Assembly: GCA_958296105.1 (NCBI GenBank)
Contig: OY282441.1
Location: 1,585,800-1,649,799, forward strand
Source of the DNA: an uncultured Dehalococcoidia bacterium
GTDB lineage: Bacteria; Chloroflexota; Dehalococcoidia; Lucifugimonadales; UBA1123
Direction: 5' to 3'
Length of the DNA stretch: 64,000 bases
Shown here: positions 62,777-64,000 of the stretch, one piece after another
How the letters are laid out: each line of letters begins with the position of its first letter
Position numbering within the stretch: the stretch's first letter is position 1
The notes under the pieces: model-generated
Databases searched by the model: none
Told to the model about the DNA's origin: nothing
The model's input: the letters and a program-made list of their open reading frames with translations, nothing else
Made by a program: the position numbers and the translations under genes

Positions 62777-62797
62777 CTTATTCTGAAAGGGCAGTCA

Positions 62798-63121
62798 GTG
62801 GCGGATTCACGCGGATTCCATTCGAGCGGCGGCGATGGCAGGGCGCAGACTCTGGCAGGCCTCATACTCAGCCAGACCGATGGCGGCAAGGACATCGTGG
62901 AGCGGATGGTGGATTTCATGTACGGCAGGGCGGAAGGGTGCAGGGTGTCCGACTCGCTGTCGGCGGCGAAGGAGCTTATGGATCGCGCTTGGGGCCGCCC
63001 GTCCGCCGCGTCGCCAGTGGCGGCGGAGGATGCGTCGGAGGGCGCGGAGGATGCCGCAGACACGCTCAGGCAGATGATAATAGCCGCGCTGTCGGCAGAG
63101 ACGGAGAGGGGCGAGCCGTGA
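62798..63121 (+). CDS. Terminase small-subunit-like protein
   Basis: This 107-aa helical protein is followed with GTGA overlap by the large terminase gene, the usual place of a small subunit. The segment VSDSLSAAKELMDRAWGRPSAA resembles the KEILDR-x-x-GKP stretch that closes many phage small terminases and DUF5681-type proteins. The usual N-terminal helix-turn-helix is not evident. The start is GTG 62798, with AAAGG upstream. It probably recognises DNA ends for packaging, together with the large subunit. The family call is moderate; context does most of the work. Confidence 0.6.
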   Translation: MADSRGFHSSGGDGRAQTLAGLILSQTDGGKDIVERMVDFMYGRAEGCRVSDSLSAAKELMDRAWGRPSAASPVAAEDASEGAEDAADTLRQMIIAALSAETERGEP

Positions 63122-64000
63122 CTTCCACAGGCGTACTGAACGCGAACGACAGCCGCGAGGGTTCGGAGGACGGCGGCGAGGCGCTGGCGCTGCTTCCGTT
63201 CTCGGCTCGACGCAGGATCTTGGCAGCGCTCATGGGCGCGAAGGGGCGAGTCGCCGAGCGCGCGCTGTACCAGTGGCCGCTGTGGGCGCGGGACAATCAG
63301 CTGCCTCCGCGCGGAAGCTGGGCTGTGTGGCTGCTGATGGCGGGGCGCGGGTTCGGCAAGACGCGCACAGGGGCGGAGTGGGTGCGCGCTCGGGTGGAGT
63401 CGGGGCGCGCTCGCAGAATCGCGCTGGTGGCGCGCACGCCAGCAGACGTCCGAGACGTGATGATAGAGGGGGATTCGGGTCTGCTGAGCGTATGCCCGCA
63501 CTGGAACCGCCCAAAGTACGAGACGAGCAAGCGCAGGCTGACTTGGCCCAACGGCGCGTTCGCGCTCGCCTTCTCCAGCCACGAGCCTGACCAGCTTCGC
63601 GGGCCGCAGTTCGATTCGGCGTGGTGCGACGAGCTGGCGTCTTGGGAGTATCCGCGCCAGACGTGGGACAACCTCGCGTTCGGTCTGCGGCTGGGAAGCG
63701 AGCCGCAGTGCGTGGTTACGACTACGCCGAAGCCCATCGAGCTGCTCAGGGAGCTTCTGGAGCGCGAGGACGCGCGCGTGACCCGCGGCTCCACATACGA
63801 CAACCGCGCGTTTCTGGCGGAGGGCTTCCTGCGGCAGATCGAGCGACGCTACGAAGGCTCGCGCACCGGAAGGCAGGAGATATTCGCCGAGATTCTGGAC
63901 GAGGCGGAGGGCGCGCTGTGGCGCAGAGACTGGATCGAAGACGCGCGGACGGCGCACGCTCCCGACCTAGTCAGAGCGCTGGTCTCCATAGACCCGGCGG
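63118..64000 (+). CDS. Phage/GTA-type terminase large subunit (3' truncated by window edge)
   Basis: The first 294 residues are seen, starting at GTG 63118, which overlaps the small-subunit stop, and the frame is open to the window end. Motor motifs are the Walker A-like AGRGFGKT (75-82), Walker B DSAWCDELAS with the catalytic Glu, and the coupling motif VVTTTPKP. The nuclease domain begins at the very end with VSIDPA, which carries its first Asp. This drives DNA into a capsid with ATP and cuts concatemers. The sequence style (LLMAGRGFGKTRTGAEWVRA) resembles those of gene-transfer-agent and related siphophage packaging genes. Portal and capsid genes would be expected beyond the window. Confidence 0.92.
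   Translation, partial: MTSTGVLNANDSREGSEDGGEALALLPFSARRRILAALMGAKGRVAERALYQWPLWARDNQLPPRGSWAVWLLMAGRGFGKTRTGAEWVRARVESGRARRIALVARTPADVRDVMIEGDSGLLSVCPHWNRPKYETSKRRLTWPNGAFALAFSSHEPDQLRGPQFDSAWCDELASWEYPRQTWDNLAFGLRLGSEPQCVVTTTPKPIELLRELLEREDARVTRGSTYDNRAFLAEGFLRQIERRYEGSRTGRQEIFAEILDEAEGALWRRDWIEDARTAHAPDLVRALVSIDPA

Overview
The window is a 64 kb piece of a GC-rich bacterial chromosome. Its content suggests a Chloroflexota genome of the SAR202 / Dehalococcoidia type, possibly sponge- or sediment-associated. That placement is inferred from gene content and not from a marker gene. It rests on four flavin-dependent luciferase-like oxidoreductases, four enolase-superfamily dehydratases, repeated DUF1501 / DUF1800 / NHL-propeller genes, peptide-type ABC transporters without local ATPases, and eukaryote-like leucine-rich-repeat lipoproteins. 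I recognised no rRNA, tRNA or CRISPR array.

Layout. 1-1.9 kb: end of a DUF1501 gene and an NHL propeller. 1.9-5.9 kb: a defence block with iteron-like repeats, a small conserved protein, an ImmA/IrrE-like protein without its zinc motif, a beta-class DNA methyltransferase and a SacI-like restriction enzyme. 6-12.4 kb: catabolic genes (MFS transporter, OsmC-like protein, HpcH/HpaI aldolase, DUF1801 protein, NtaA-type monooxygenase, SDR, amidohydrolase). 12.6-17.1 kb: two tandemly duplicated LRR lipoprotein genes (1192 and 227 aa). 17.3-24.4 kb: DUF1800, two NHL proteins, a membrane-anchored coiled coil, an NHL relic, a zinc-ribbon protein and a second DUF1800. 24.5-27.8 kb: two luciferase-like oxidoreductases and an alpha/beta hydrolase.

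27.9-34.8 kb is the most notable locus. It is a two-gene Druantia-like operon holding a giant DruE-type helicase with DUF1998 and a DruA-like DUF4338 protein, with no DruB, DruC or DruD. It is bracketed by direct repeats of about 50 bp that match the first codons of the adjacent oxaloacetate-decarboxylase-like gene, which looks like the scar of an inserted island.

34.8-45.2 kb: oxaloacetate decarboxylase-like enzyme, four enolase-superfamily enzymes, an orphan HicB, a class IV aminotransferase, an acyl-CoA carboxyltransferase and a luciferase-like oxidoreductase. 45.2-55.5 kb: two peptide-type ABC importers (lipoprotein plus two permeases each) around a class IV aminotransferase / phosphotriesterase-like pair. 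55.6-62.6 kb: glycosyltransferase, zinc-ribbon PQQ propeller, class I aminotransferase, threonine synthase-like enzyme and a Gfo/Idh/MocA oxidoreductase. 62.8-64 kb: terminase small and large subunits, the left edge of a prophage or gene-transfer-agent-like cluster that runs off the window.

Working together, the metabolic genes read as an uptake-and-oxidation repertoire for varied organic acids, sugar acids and peptides or amides. Defence and mobile DNA sit between these catabolic blocks.
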